A stretch of 64,000 bases of DNA from Ulva prolifera (taxonomy: Eukaryota; Chlorophyta; Ulvophyceae; Ulvales; Ulvaceae): the NCBI GenBank assembly GCA_023078555.1, contig CM041201.1:2115713-2179712 (forward strand), in the 5' to 3' direction. Shown here piece by piece: positions 12,318 through 22,033 of the stretch (position 1 is the first letter of the stretch; each line of letters begins with the position of its first letter). The position numbers and the translations under genes are program-made. The notes under the pieces were generated by a model. That model worked only from the letters and a program-made list of their open reading frames with translations, was not told the origin of the DNA and did no database searches.

Positions 12318-13118
12318 ATGGCAGCGCTAGCAGCCAGGCCGAACGTGCGCAACGTGCACCAAAGCAGCGTCACCATGGCCATGCGGCCCTGCCGCTGCTG
12401 CTACAAACCGCGTCCGTCCCCGGGCCGCCAACGGCAGGCTGGCCACGTGCGAGACACCGCCTGCCGGGGGCAGGATGTCAATGTTGCGGCGGTGGCGCCG
12501 GGGATGGTACGCAGCATCGCAGCAGGGCTGCGCCGGACGGCCGGTTTTGCCACCTGTTGCCAGGGCAATTACTGTTGTCAGAGTCGACATGATCGGGTGC
12601 AGGGTGTGGTACCCGTCGCCGCCATCCATCCGTCTCTCACAGCGCCATCACTGAAGCTCTTGCCTGAACCCGGAAACGATGGACACAGCATGCACAGTTT
12701 GCTGTGGCATCTCTCGCAGGAGTGATCTTGTGTGGGAGGCGGTGAAGGCACCACTGTGTCGTGCGTGGCATATGGTTGCGGCGCACGGATCCACGCCAGT
12801 AAGTCAAGGGAGTGTGCCGCTTGACCTTGTAATACATCCGTCAGGCACTGAAATTCCACAAGCTCAATTCCCAGCGAGGGTCGAGCGTTATGCTACGGTG
12901 AAGCTTTTCAGCATGGGAGACATACAGCACCATGGAGATCCGGACAAGTTTGTCACGTGCAGCACTGTTGGCGCTAGTCAGACGTGTCGGTTCCAGAGGC
13001 AATGTCCGCTGTCAAGAGGCTGTGGAACATGCTGGGTCTTGAGGATTGTCAAGAGCAAGGCCATGTATGGGTGGCCAGGCGGCTGCACGCCCAAGTCTCG
13101 GGGTCATGTCACATGTAG
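12318..13118 (+). CDS. Possible small spliced gene, structure unresolved
   Basis: Three pieces look exonic. One, after CAG at about 12719, reads SDLVWEAVKAPLCRAWHMVA and ends at CCA|GTAAGT. The next, after CAG at about 12843, reads ALKFHKLNSQRGSSVMLR and ends at CG|GTGAAG. The last reads MSAVKRLWNMLGLEDCQEQG and ends at TAG 13116-13118. The first junction closes in phase but the second does not. An upstream ATG at 12318 opens a basic, Ala-rich stretch that could be a transit peptide. No family is recognised. It would converge on the Tic22-like gene. Confidence 0.25.
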
Positions 13119-13391
13119 AGTAACACAGAAGTGCAGGAGTCACGTGATGTCACTGCATGCTATGCGGCCAGCTCGGGGCGGCAGAGTGTGAGAAAGTGCT
13201 CCAGGAGAAGTCAACCGGTAACGTCTGTCAGGTTGTGTGTCCGTCCGTTCGTCTGTCTGTTTGCAGAGTCAGGGGTGGTCAGTTCAGAAAGGTTACTGGA
13301 CACCGGCGCGGGGCCGGAGGCAGGTTGTGTGGAAAGGGGATGAAAATTGGAGCACTCTCAACGTGGGTGTGCCGCCCCGGGCCGGCGGGGC

Positions 13392-15784
13392 CTACTTGGG
13401 GGCTGCAAGAGACCCTGGCGGCACGAAGAAGGCCTCTGCCCAGCGGTCGCTTGGGTCACGCTCCATTTGAAGGATCACATCTTCTAGGCAGGCGACCTCG
13501 ACCTGCACCACAGCAGGCGACATCTTGTATATGCCCGGATGCTGATGGCTGACTGTACCGCAAACACAGCGACTACGGATGCAACATCAGCCAGAAACAG
13601 TCGCACGGTGTGGCTTTTGCTTTGGAGAACTATTGGTAATGAGACCTGCAGAGAGCACACACCTGGGGCATCGCGGCCTTCTTGACCTGCTTCTTCATCT
13701 CCAGGGCTTGCGCCTCTAGTGTTTGCGCCGCCTCTGCCTTGGCTTTGGCAGCTTCTCGAGCTTTCTCATCTGACGCGACCGCCACCTGCAGCGCGATCGC
13801 TTCCTACTGTGGGCAGTGTGGAAAATGAGCACAAATGCACAGTGCTAGACAGGCGATGCACGACTGATAAATGAAGCACCAAACACAGCGTGTCACTTAC
13901 CACACAGGACAACACAGCCTGTGACTTATTGGATGGCAGGTCGCCATGAATGGGAACTAATATGTGCAATGAACGTAGATACATAAGATACCAGACACCT
14001 GTGCAAGCACACAAGTTGTGCACAGCATCAGAGCTAAAAATATTGCCCAGGATCCTTCGCAACTTGGCAGAGGTGAGCATGTTATGAATGAGCATTATAC
14101 GATAACTTGCACTGGAAGACGTTGTGCCTTTGCGCTGCAACAGGTGGGTGCACAAGGCATGACAAACCTCTTTCTTGGCCGCGTCATAGTCTTCACGATG
14201 CTTCTTGGCGGTTCGAGAATACTTCTCCGATTGTTCCTGTTTGCGTGCAGCATCTGCGTCCCGCAAGGCAATATCTAGATCGGCCTTGGACAAGAAGACA
14301 GGGGTCATTTTCTGCACGATGATGCTCATTGCCACAAGATACATGCCAGCATTGGTGTATGATGCAAGGACGGCCTACAGGTGCAAGCACGAATTGCACG
14401 GCAAAACAAATCAGCACCACCGTCACGTCCACAAGCCTAGCTGCACACTGAGCACTGCACCGTCCCTCATAAGCTGCACAAACTGTGCTGCAGGTGTTCC
14501 AGAGGTACACGCAAAGGCAGGCTGACCGTGGCTCATGTCATTGTGTGTAAGAAATAGCGCACCCGGTCCTCAATGTCAATGCTCAGTTCTTCAGCCTGGA
14601 ACACGGGGACACCACGAAACGAGTTGATGGTTTGGTTTGCACCATCATACAGCTTTAGAGCAGTTTTGACCTCGCGTTGCTGAGGAACAAGGATGAAGCT
14701 CACGTCGCGGGCACTGGCTGGCTCCTGGGTGAGATAGTCATAGACATGGTCAACAGTCATGGGATACACATGGGCCTTCTCTGCCAGACCTTTGTTCTCT
14801 TGACGTATCTGCATGCTTGAAATCTTACCGTCATCGTTATTTCAAACATCGCAAACACTGCTTTATCATGGCATCATGCACACAGCTTCAGCAGGTGCAA
14901 AGAACTGTCAGAATGATCAAGTGCATCAATGCTGTCTGCGTGGTAAGGAGGTTTCACACACCCGGTCTACAAGGTCTTCGGCATCCTTTTTACTGAAGTA
15001 GAAATGCACCATTTTGGATTGACTGCCATCCTTGTCCTTCTGAAACACCAAGCGATTGGTGCTCACACTTGATGACCAGAGCAACAGTAAGAACTGCAAC
15101 AGGAACATACCTCTCCAGATATGATTACCAGTTCCTGCTCGTTGTTCGTAACAGTGTACACAGGAATAGTGGAAAGTTTTTTCATGATTTCCGTTCTTGC
15201 CATTCCCAGATCCCCGAAGACCGGCCCATTAAAAGGCATCTGCCTGGCACACAAGCTCGCCTGCAGCATACAGCTCTAGGTGTCAGCCTTCATCGCAATG
15301 TTCCAGCGACGTAGCCAATTGTTTGCAGGAGTGCTGTGTCAGCACGGAAGGGGAAATCGTTGTAGCCATCGCGGAGCTGACGCTCCGCGGTGGCGAGCCT
15401 GCTCTCCGGAAAATGCCGACACTAGTACATCGACTAGACACAACTGCACAGCCTCAAACTACTGCACGAATTGCAAAATATATACTCACTCTATGTGTCA
15501 TAATGACAGACACTGTGTGGTATGATTACCTTCTCGTGCCACAGCGTGCGCGTAGTGAGCATGTCGAGGAATGAACGTACCAGGCCTGGCTGAGATACAC
15601 GCGCCAATGAATCATGCACTCTGAGGTTGAGAGGTGACAAAACTTTCTCAACGACTTTGGAAGCATGGTGTAAGCCGTTCTTAACTTGCCCACGTACATG
15701 GCGCACGTTGTGCAATGCTTGCGAGCCGACTGTCTGTACGGCCCCGCAGATATGCTGAATTGGTGGAGCAAGTACTTCTGTCAT
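13392..15784 (-). CDS. Tic22-family chloroplast protein import factor
   Basis: Seven minus-strand exons: 15784-15581, 15260-15111, about 15060-14962, 14808-14563, 14374-14168, 13803-13663 and 13502-13392, about 385 aa. Six of seven junction sides are phase 0. Tic22 hallmarks appear in order: KLSTIPVYTVTNNEQELVII, HFYFSKKDAEDLVDR, HVYPMTVDHVYDYL with RGVPVFQAEELSI, MTPVFLSKADLDIAL, and the C-terminal VEVACLEDVILQMERDPSDR ending in FFVPPGS, as in plant Tic22. A charged coiled-coil insertion (AARKQEQSEKYSRTAKKH and KAREAAKAKAEAAQ) lies before the last exon. Tic22 proteins act in the plastid intermembrane space, passing preproteins from TOC to TIC. The junction between exons 2 and 3 is unresolved: the gap is only about 50 bases and the phase does not close, so a sequence error or unusual splice is possible. 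Confidence 0.88.
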
Positions 15785-16524
15785 CGAAGAGCAAGAAGCT
15801 GAAGAATGTGAACAGAGAAAGTCAAGAGAGCCTCATGTGAGTTCTGGCTTAAACTGGCCGTAAGAAAGAGCAGGCCATCCGTCAAATAATCAAAGTCCAC
15901 TGAACGTATCTCACGACATGGTAATACATGGCAACTGTCAAGCCGTCAGTCAGTCAGGCCGAGCGCTGCATGGTTGTTTGCGGAGAGGTGTTCACAGAGT
16001 GCTCATAGCCACTCGTGGTGAGGTTGGCTTTACATGTTTCCAGAAGCAAGCCAAACAGCACATATACATAAAAAGACTGGGACTTAAAAAACAAATCTCA
16101 AGAGCAGGCATTGCCAATTCCGAGGTAGGCTTGTGCACTTGGTGATGTGGGCTGGCTGGTGTCCACCTGATGTAAATGTGGCATAATTACACCAGTCTGA
16201 CTCACACTCGAGTCTTTCAGCAAGACAATGCATGTGCTACTGTGCATGAAAAGTTTGGGAACGGGTCGTGATGTTTGAAACTGAGGACAGGTCATGCCTG
16301 ACCATTGTGCACAAGGAGCGCGATACTGGTGCACGGCACCCAGAAGACTAAACACCCACTAGACTCACGGCGCTATTCATGTTGTGCTATCGGCTTGAGT
16401 TTCCCTGGCATCGCTATCGTCTTTGCTACATGAAGGCTCATGCTCACACATTTCGAAGCATGGCCTGGTTGCCACACCTCTGCGACGCCATGTAATTACA
16501 CCGCGCCTTGCCGGCCCAGTCGCC
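15785..16524. other. Intergenic region, no gene seen
   Basis: About 740 bases upstream of the Tic22-like gene and downstream of the terminal exon at 16525. No coding exon with credible splice sites was found on either strand. It should contain the Tic22 promoter. Confidence 0.5.
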
Positions 16525-16656
16525 TCAACATCCAAGGCTGCTACTGGAATAATGTATCGTAGCCTTGTCGGCTGAAGTTGTGAGTTCTGACACATTGAGC
16601 AGGGCAGATGGAACCCACATGTAGTCCTCATCATCCCAGATTTCAAAATACAATCC
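16525..16656 (-). CDS. Terminal exon of an unidentified minus-strand gene
   Basis: After an acceptor (CTGTGTAG) the minus strand reads GLYFEIWDDEDYMWVPSALL and then NVSELTTSADKATIHYSS, ending SSLGC and TGA at 16525-16527 (44 codons with stop). The composition is clearly protein-like. Upstream exons should lie between 16657 and about 17500 and were not resolved, so the gene is partial. No family is recognised. Confidence 0.5.
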   Translation of the reverse strand, partial: GLYFEIWDDEDYMWVPSALLNVSELTTSADKATIHYSSSSLGC

Positions 16657-17513
16657 CTACACAGTAAAAATGGAACATGCCTAAATGTCATGCCAGTGGC
16701 TCTTTCATTTACTCTCGGGATGGCGTCGTCACTCATACATTGGATCTGCCTTGGATCAGCGGTTTCACACCAAAACAAAAGGATGATCACACGACTGTGC
16801 AGCGTAGGCAGCTAAAAATTTATAACATTCGATTCAGACAGTGCCAGTTTTATACATCCAAAACACCTTTCTCAGTCCTTGTAACTGAGTTCAGGTTTCG
16901 GCAGTTCTGACTGGACCGTCTGCCCTTATATCTGACACGTCAGCCAGGAGTCAAGGAGCATGAGAGCAGGTGCTGTTGCCGCAGGATAAACGCGCCGCTT
17001 GTGATGAAATTCTACCTACTAAATAGTTCAGCCCTGTTACACGTCTACTGGGACATGGCATGCCGGCTTGTCGCCTGTCGCTGGCGAGATTGTTGGAGGC
17101 CGTGCATGGTAGAAACAACGATAACACTTGATATGCTGACATGCTCCTGCAATCTCCCAGATAGCATGTGTATAGAGCGTTATGATGAGTCTAATGCGTG
17201 CAAGCTGCTTACTACTGTCGCGAGAAACGTTGCCCCTCCCCGCGCGGTGTGGAGGTTGCATGCATTGTGACACCTACGGGGCGTCCTGCAGTGCTCAACG
17301 ACGTCGCAAGACGTTGCAACACGGCCTAGCTGCAATAGTGATGCACTCATACAAGGAAACATGATGTTTAAATGATCTGGTGTCGACCTTGTGCGACTTC
17401 GATGTAGCCCCTTCATACCCAGTGTCTTAACATTTCGTGGCTCCCTTGCCAGTTAAGGTGTCCTCGTCTCGATCTTTAGGGATCATATAATGCGAAATAA
17501 TCTTTTCTTGCAG
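16657..17513. other. Unresolved region between a minus-strand 3' exon and MinC
   Basis: It probably holds upstream exons of the minus gene ending at 16525, and possibly N-terminal exons of MinC on +. An open + frame at 17058-17270 (starting MACRLVACRWRD) has no recognisable domain. No model is offered. Confidence 0.35.
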
Positions 17514-18629
17514 CCGCTTCGCACCTTGCCGTCGTTGGTGGTGTAGAAGACCGAGCTCTCAAGAATGAGGTGTCAACATTGTACAACCGCCACCAATGTG
17601 AGTGTGACATCGCACGGGCGTCCGTATCAAAGGAAAAGATACATAGCCCGGGCACCTCAGAGCCTCCTTATATGTGCCTCGCAGGCATCCGCCGTGGAAC
17701 TCGCAAGCACACAGGACTCGCAGCTTTCAGGAGCAGGCACTGCCACGTTCATAAACCGATCTGTCAACAATAACGAGACAATCGACACACAAGATACTTT
17801 GGTGGTGATGGGCGACTGCAAACGCGGTAGCAAGGTTTGCTCGAAGTCTTCCATCATTGTCCTAGGCAGGTATGATTGCTTTTGCGTGGCAGGGTTGTTG
17901 TACCGGCAAAGGCATCATGACTCGAGCTTTTGCTTCTCTGTGAATGTCAAGGCTTGAGCGTTGTTCTGCGATGGAAATGCCGCTGGAATCTGCAAGTGTG
18001 CAGTGCACTCACACAAATACACACACTGTGCGCTCGTTGACCACCCCTCGGAATGATCCGTCGGGAGGCTCTGCTGCATCTACTCGCATATGGCTTTCGC
18101 ATAGCTGCCTGAATGTGCTCGCAGGCTTCTAGGCGATGCTGTCGCTGGATCCTCCGGAGATGAGAGCGCGGTTGTCACCGCAGGGGACTTGCAACCAAGG
18201 ACTTTGACGATTGCCGACGTCGCAGCCAAGCCAGCCTATTGGGGCAAAAACAGTTCAATCTACGGCCAGATGGCCTACATCAGCACCGAAGAGAATTACT
18301 TGAATTCTGCGGGCAGTAGCAACCTCGGAGCATCTCCAACTAATCAGTCACAGTTAGAAGGCCCTCCCGCGGTCCTGCAATCCGCAGACAAGGACGTGCA
18401 GGAGCGTTTACAGCTTGCAGTCAAAGTAGTGCCTCTTGCACGCCCCTATCTCTCGTTTGGCCCAGCTTCGTCACAGCTGCTGCGAGAGCAGTCTGAAGTG
18501 CAGCTGTACGCCCTGCCCAGTTTGCTGTCATGCAGACGTCATCCTGCCAGCTGCAAGCAGATGCATTGTAGTGCTGTGTCTCTGTCAACCTCCTTGCATG
18601 CCTGGAATGCCTCACTCACATTCCTGTGA
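17514..18629 (+). CDS. minC: Plastid-type MinC, septum-site-determining protein (C-terminal domain clear)
   Basis: Exon ending at 17869 (VLG + AG|GTATGA) joins exon 18125-18629 in phase. The join reads VVMGDCKRGSKVCSKSSIIV, LGRLLGDAVAGSSGDESAVV, then LQPRTLTIADVAAKPA and MAYIST. This matches the right-handed beta-helix of MinC: the GD-x-x-x-G-S-x-V turn, I-x-V-x-GRL-x-G-x-A-x-AG-x-x-GD, and the cyanobacterial-style L-x-IAD-x-x-A-x-P. The N-terminus is less certain. A simple reading starts at ATG 17565 with a basic, Ser/Thr-rich transit-like segment (269 aa). An alternative exon from 17514 (HLAVVGGVEDRALKNEVSTL) spliced at T|GTGAGT to about 17741 would give a MinC N-domain-like end. MinC inhibits FtsZ assembly with MinD at the division site; here it should act in plastid division. 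The tail after about 18310 is unassigned. Confidence 0.85.
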
Positions 18630-18781
18630 GAGTGCTCGTGCTTTCCCGTGTGCGCACATACATGGCCGTACATGTCAAAGAGGATGCGTTCTGCTTGATT
18701 ATTCGGCATCAATCACTTGCTACGCAGTATACACGGACTCAAGTGACTGTGCCTTGCAGGAAGAACTGTGCCAAGTCAGCC

Positions 18782-19144
18782 ATGATCACTGCGGCGTACG
18801 CGATGGCTCTCGGCGCAGCGCTCATGACGGCCCCCGTCACAGTCTTCTCTGTCCTCTTTGACCCCAGCGCCGTCTCAAAGGGCTTCATCAGGCTAGGGGG
18901 GGCGCTGCTTGCACTATTTGGGCTGTACTACTATGGCGCTGTCATCGGCTGCCAGAGAGGGTCCGGAATACAGGGATTCTACGCATCCACGGTGATCGGC
19001 AGGCTTCTGGTGGCCCTGGTTTGCCTGGGGATCTACTTGTGTGGGGAGGCAGGCCCAGGAATTCTGTTTTTCGGGGTGATGAATGGTGCCGGTGCCGTGA
19101 TGATGTGGCGAGCGATGAAGGCTGACGGGACCCGTCTGACATGA
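18782..19144 (+). CDS. Small integral membrane protein of unknown function
   Basis: From ATG 18782 the frame encodes 120 aa with three or four hydrophobic helices: AAYAMALGAALMTAPVTVFS, GGALLALFGLYYYGAVIG, GRLLVALVCLGIYLCG and GILFFGVMNGAGAVMMW. A CAG acceptor at 18756-18759 just upstream opens the same frame, so the true start may lie in an earlier exon. It follows MinC by only 150 bases on the same strand. A joint gene with MinC cannot be fully excluded, because exon 2 of MinC has two phase-compatible but weak donors. I treat them as separate because MinC proteins end after the beta-helix. The organelle location is not evident. Confidence 0.45.
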   Translation: MITAAYAMALGAALMTAPVTVFSVLFDPSAVSKGFIRLGGALLALFGLYYYGAVIGCQRGSGIQGFYASTVIGRLLVALVCLGIYLCGEAGPGILFFGVMNGAGAVMMWRAMKADGTRLT

Positions 19145-20222
19145 GGCTGCTCTGTCCCGCCATCTGCTCTGATTACTCCCTCTGTAGGCTTCACACATCT
19201 GCGAAGCACCCAAATAAACATCGCCAGGCCCACAAAGGTGTTGGCGTCAGGCAACGCCGCTGGAACTGTGGGTGGCAGATGTACGACATCAGCGACGCAG
19301 TGGCCCGTCTGTAGGCCAGCGAGCTGCTGCATGTGCCGGCAACACGCCGCCAAATATAGCTGCTGAATACAGCAACGAGAGGCTGGCAGTCAGAGGTTTG
19401 GATCTACCGGCTAGTTGAGCCGTCATGTTGGGCTGCCATGCCCCTGGGCGGTGAGGTGTTTGTTGTGGGACGTGGACGTAGCTATCTGTCCGTGTTGTCC
19501 ACCATTGCTCCTGCGCAGGCAGTGCTCCTCAGCGTCAGCTGCCCAGGTGAACATGAATGTTGAGTTTCAGATGTGCACAAGCAAAGCGCGTCAGCGTCAA
19601 TTGGCAATGTCACCCCCATTGCTGGCTTGTGTGGTGGCTTTGATCTGATGGTTGCCTGTATTAATTACGCCACGAACCCTGCCGGCTGCTTTCAAATCCG
19701 TCATTGCATGTTGCTATGGCGCGGAGCACAGCTGCCACTCCACAGGTCGCAAGGCATACCGTACACACACCAACGATCCGCATGCCAAACCTTGCAGCAA
19801 GTTCATGGTCCTGTTTCCCAGTCCCATTTGACAGACAATCACCGAGGCTTCACGGCACCATGAAGCCGGTGTACACCAGCATGTCCATGGCATAGCATAT
19901 CCAGTCTCACAGGAAAGCAGCTGTGCCACGCCCATAGAGGCAGAGTGAACCACACCTGCATTCCCCCTGAACGCCGGAAGGTGAAAAATATCAGACACGA
20001 AGCACACACGTTGTTTTGCTGTGGGTCTCGTGCAGGACTACTGCAAGGCTGCTCAGAAGAACAGCTGCAGGCACGTTAAGCGCGCCCTCCACTGTGCACT
20101 AGCTATTCTGCCAGCCACTAGCCAGCGTCTAAGCAAAGATACCTGTCTATACACCGTTGTCATTGTCTGGGTATGATCAGAACAGGTGCATGACTGACAG
20201 TGTTGGTTCAGGCCCGCCGAAG
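19145..20222. other. Intergenic region, no confident gene
   Basis: About 1.1 kb. A minus-strand frame from ATG 19332 contains one hydrophobic segment (TFVGLAMFIWVLRRCV) but overlaps the 3' end of the preceding gene and has no splice or family support. Nothing else was seen. Confidence 0.45.
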
Positions 20223-20726
20223 ATGTCACGCACAGTGTACAGTGCAGACACTCAGGTGAGTGTTGTGGCCCGAGAGCTTAAAGAAGAGTAAATCTGTTGC
20301 AACATGTAGCCCGAGACGCTAGGCACCACACTTACCTAGCGCTTCAGAGCTGCAGCTGCCAGATGCCATGCTACGCGTCACAAGACGCAGCAAGCAGTTG
20401 AGCGAGCGTTTGCTGCTCAAGCCGTTGAGCCGTTTGTGCTCGCCGATGCCACGGTGACGGGCCCCGCCTCGGCTTCAGTCCAGGCCGCACTCGACGCGGA
20501 GCACGAGGAGCCACTGGCCACCATCGGGGGCCTGCGCGGCCTGCTGCGCGGGCGGCGGCGCCCGGGGAAGTGGGCCAAATGCAGTCACTGCACGATGGTC
20601 AGCTGCCGCGGCTCCAATTGCTCCGGCCACTGCAGGGCCCGCCGCAAAGTGTTTGACTACTTCGGTGATGTTGCTTGCTGTACATGCATTGAGAGAAGCG
20701 ACATCGACTTGGACCTGGTAGCATAA
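20223..20726 (+). CDS. Small uncharacterised protein with a Cys-rich tail
   Basis: Exon 1 (20223-20255, MSRTVYSADTQ, donor CAG|GTGAGT) joins exon 2 (20391-20726) in phase, giving 122 aa. The N-terminal half is Ala-rich and helical (QQAVERAFAAQAVEPFVLAD, ASVQAALDAEHEEPLATIG) and ends in a basic patch LRGLLRGRRRPGKW. The tail has CSHC...SCRGSNCSGHC...CCTC, which could bind metal or could be 3' UTR read in frame if the protein really ends after another intron. No family is recognised. Confidence 0.4.
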
Positions 20727-20733
20727 CATGCAT

Positions 20734-20826
20734 CAGTGATGCCAATACAATGCAAGCAGTGATGCCAATACAATGCAAGCCGCGGTACGTCAATAAATGT
20801 TGATCCCAATAAAATGTTGATCCCAT
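20734..20826. repeat. Two adjacent short tandem duplications
   Basis: A 23-base unit (CAGTGATGCCAATACAATGC + AAG) is perfectly duplicated at 20734-20756 and 20757-20779. Shortly after, about 17 bases with core AATGTTGATCCCAAT occur twice (about 20796-20826). Both lie in the 3' flank of the small gene ending at 20726. Confidence 0.8.
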
Positions 20827-22033
20827 CGTCACTGTTTGACCACGACCTCACCAGCAGAAAATGCCACGTTTATATTCTAGCAATCGTAGTTCTGGCCTGG
20901 TCGGCTCACTGGGCAAGATGCTGTGTTCTTGTACATCTGTCCTTGCAAGCGCGTCCCCAAAAACAAAATAGCACCGCCCAGACCTTCACACGGTTGACAG
21001 AAGTATGTCACCCAAGTGACAGGACGTGACAATGGCTGCATGTAGGTGATGACGGCGGCTGGTGTAAGGTCTCAGCTGGGCGAAAGGCCCATTCCGTCTG
21101 TGCTGGTTGAGTGATGACCAGCAGGGTCTAAACACTTCATTACTCCCTGATGCACAGAAGCGGTGTGAAACGGACCAAAAATGCACCCTGGACACACATA
21201 GGGCTGTCCACAAAAAATCGTAGGTTCATTCCATTCAAAAGTACAACTGTTCAATAACCGTTCAGGAGGCGACACCACAGCACGGTGTGCCCTCCGGCCA
21301 CTGGTCACTATGTCAGGACTGATTGTCATGAATGCATCTGCGCCCCACTTCTACAGTCTGCTGCAAAAGCAGCGAGCTGCTAAAAAGAGTATGTCAGCAT
21401 GGACGATTGCATAGTCCGACACTAGTGGTTGATCACGGATTGTTAGTACATGGGTCTGAGCGCAGCTGAGTAATGGCAGCCGCTGCTGCCCTGCATGGTG
21501 ACTCATGCCAGCCAGACTGCGTGACAGCCTGTGGGAGACAGACAGACAAGTTACCTACTACACAAACTTGACAAATGCATTTGCCCCAGCTTGTGAGACA
21601 CCTTCAAAGTCAGCAGAAGCTGCAGATCATCTTCGTCTAAATTTTTACACGCCATTGACGGGTCTTGCAGATTGCCGACCAGGAGTGGCGGAATCGGGTA
21701 GATCTGCCAGACACAGAGCCATGGACCTTGGTAAGCATCTCATTATCGCAAATGCGCAGGCAGCGCTGGAAATTGATATTTACGGAGGCAGTACAGGCCC
21801 TTGCATCATGGTGCCGCAGGCGAGCATGCTACCTACTCTCAACCATGAAACTGTGTAAACGCGGTCCAGAGCCTGAGGGACGTTGGTGTCCTCCGATCAC
21901 TGCATGCATGCGCCCAGGGACATGCGCCTCTGCACTGCCACTGTATACAACACTGTCGGGGAGTGTGCCGCGGCCACTGCACAGTCACACGGGACGACGA
22001 GCCGGCGGGCACACTCGAGTCTTGCCTGTGCGA
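20827..22033. other. Region without a confident gene
   Basis: A stretch at 21671-21730 (IADQEWRNRVDLPDTEPWTL, between TTGCAG and GTAAGC) looks exonic on +, but no in-phase partner exon was found. The rest, including 20827-21500, shows no coding signal. The 3' part may hold terminal exons or the 3' UTR of the PP2C-like gene on the minus strand. Confidence 0.4.

Noticed and set aside
19033..19332. Minus-strand frame with a hydrophobic helix
   Set aside because: Overlaps the 3' end of the membrane-protein gene, no splice sites or homology; likely chance.
21671..21858. Apparent exon pair IADQEWRN... and AALEIDIYGG...
   Set aside because: The implied intron would be 29 bases, and no start exon closes in phase.
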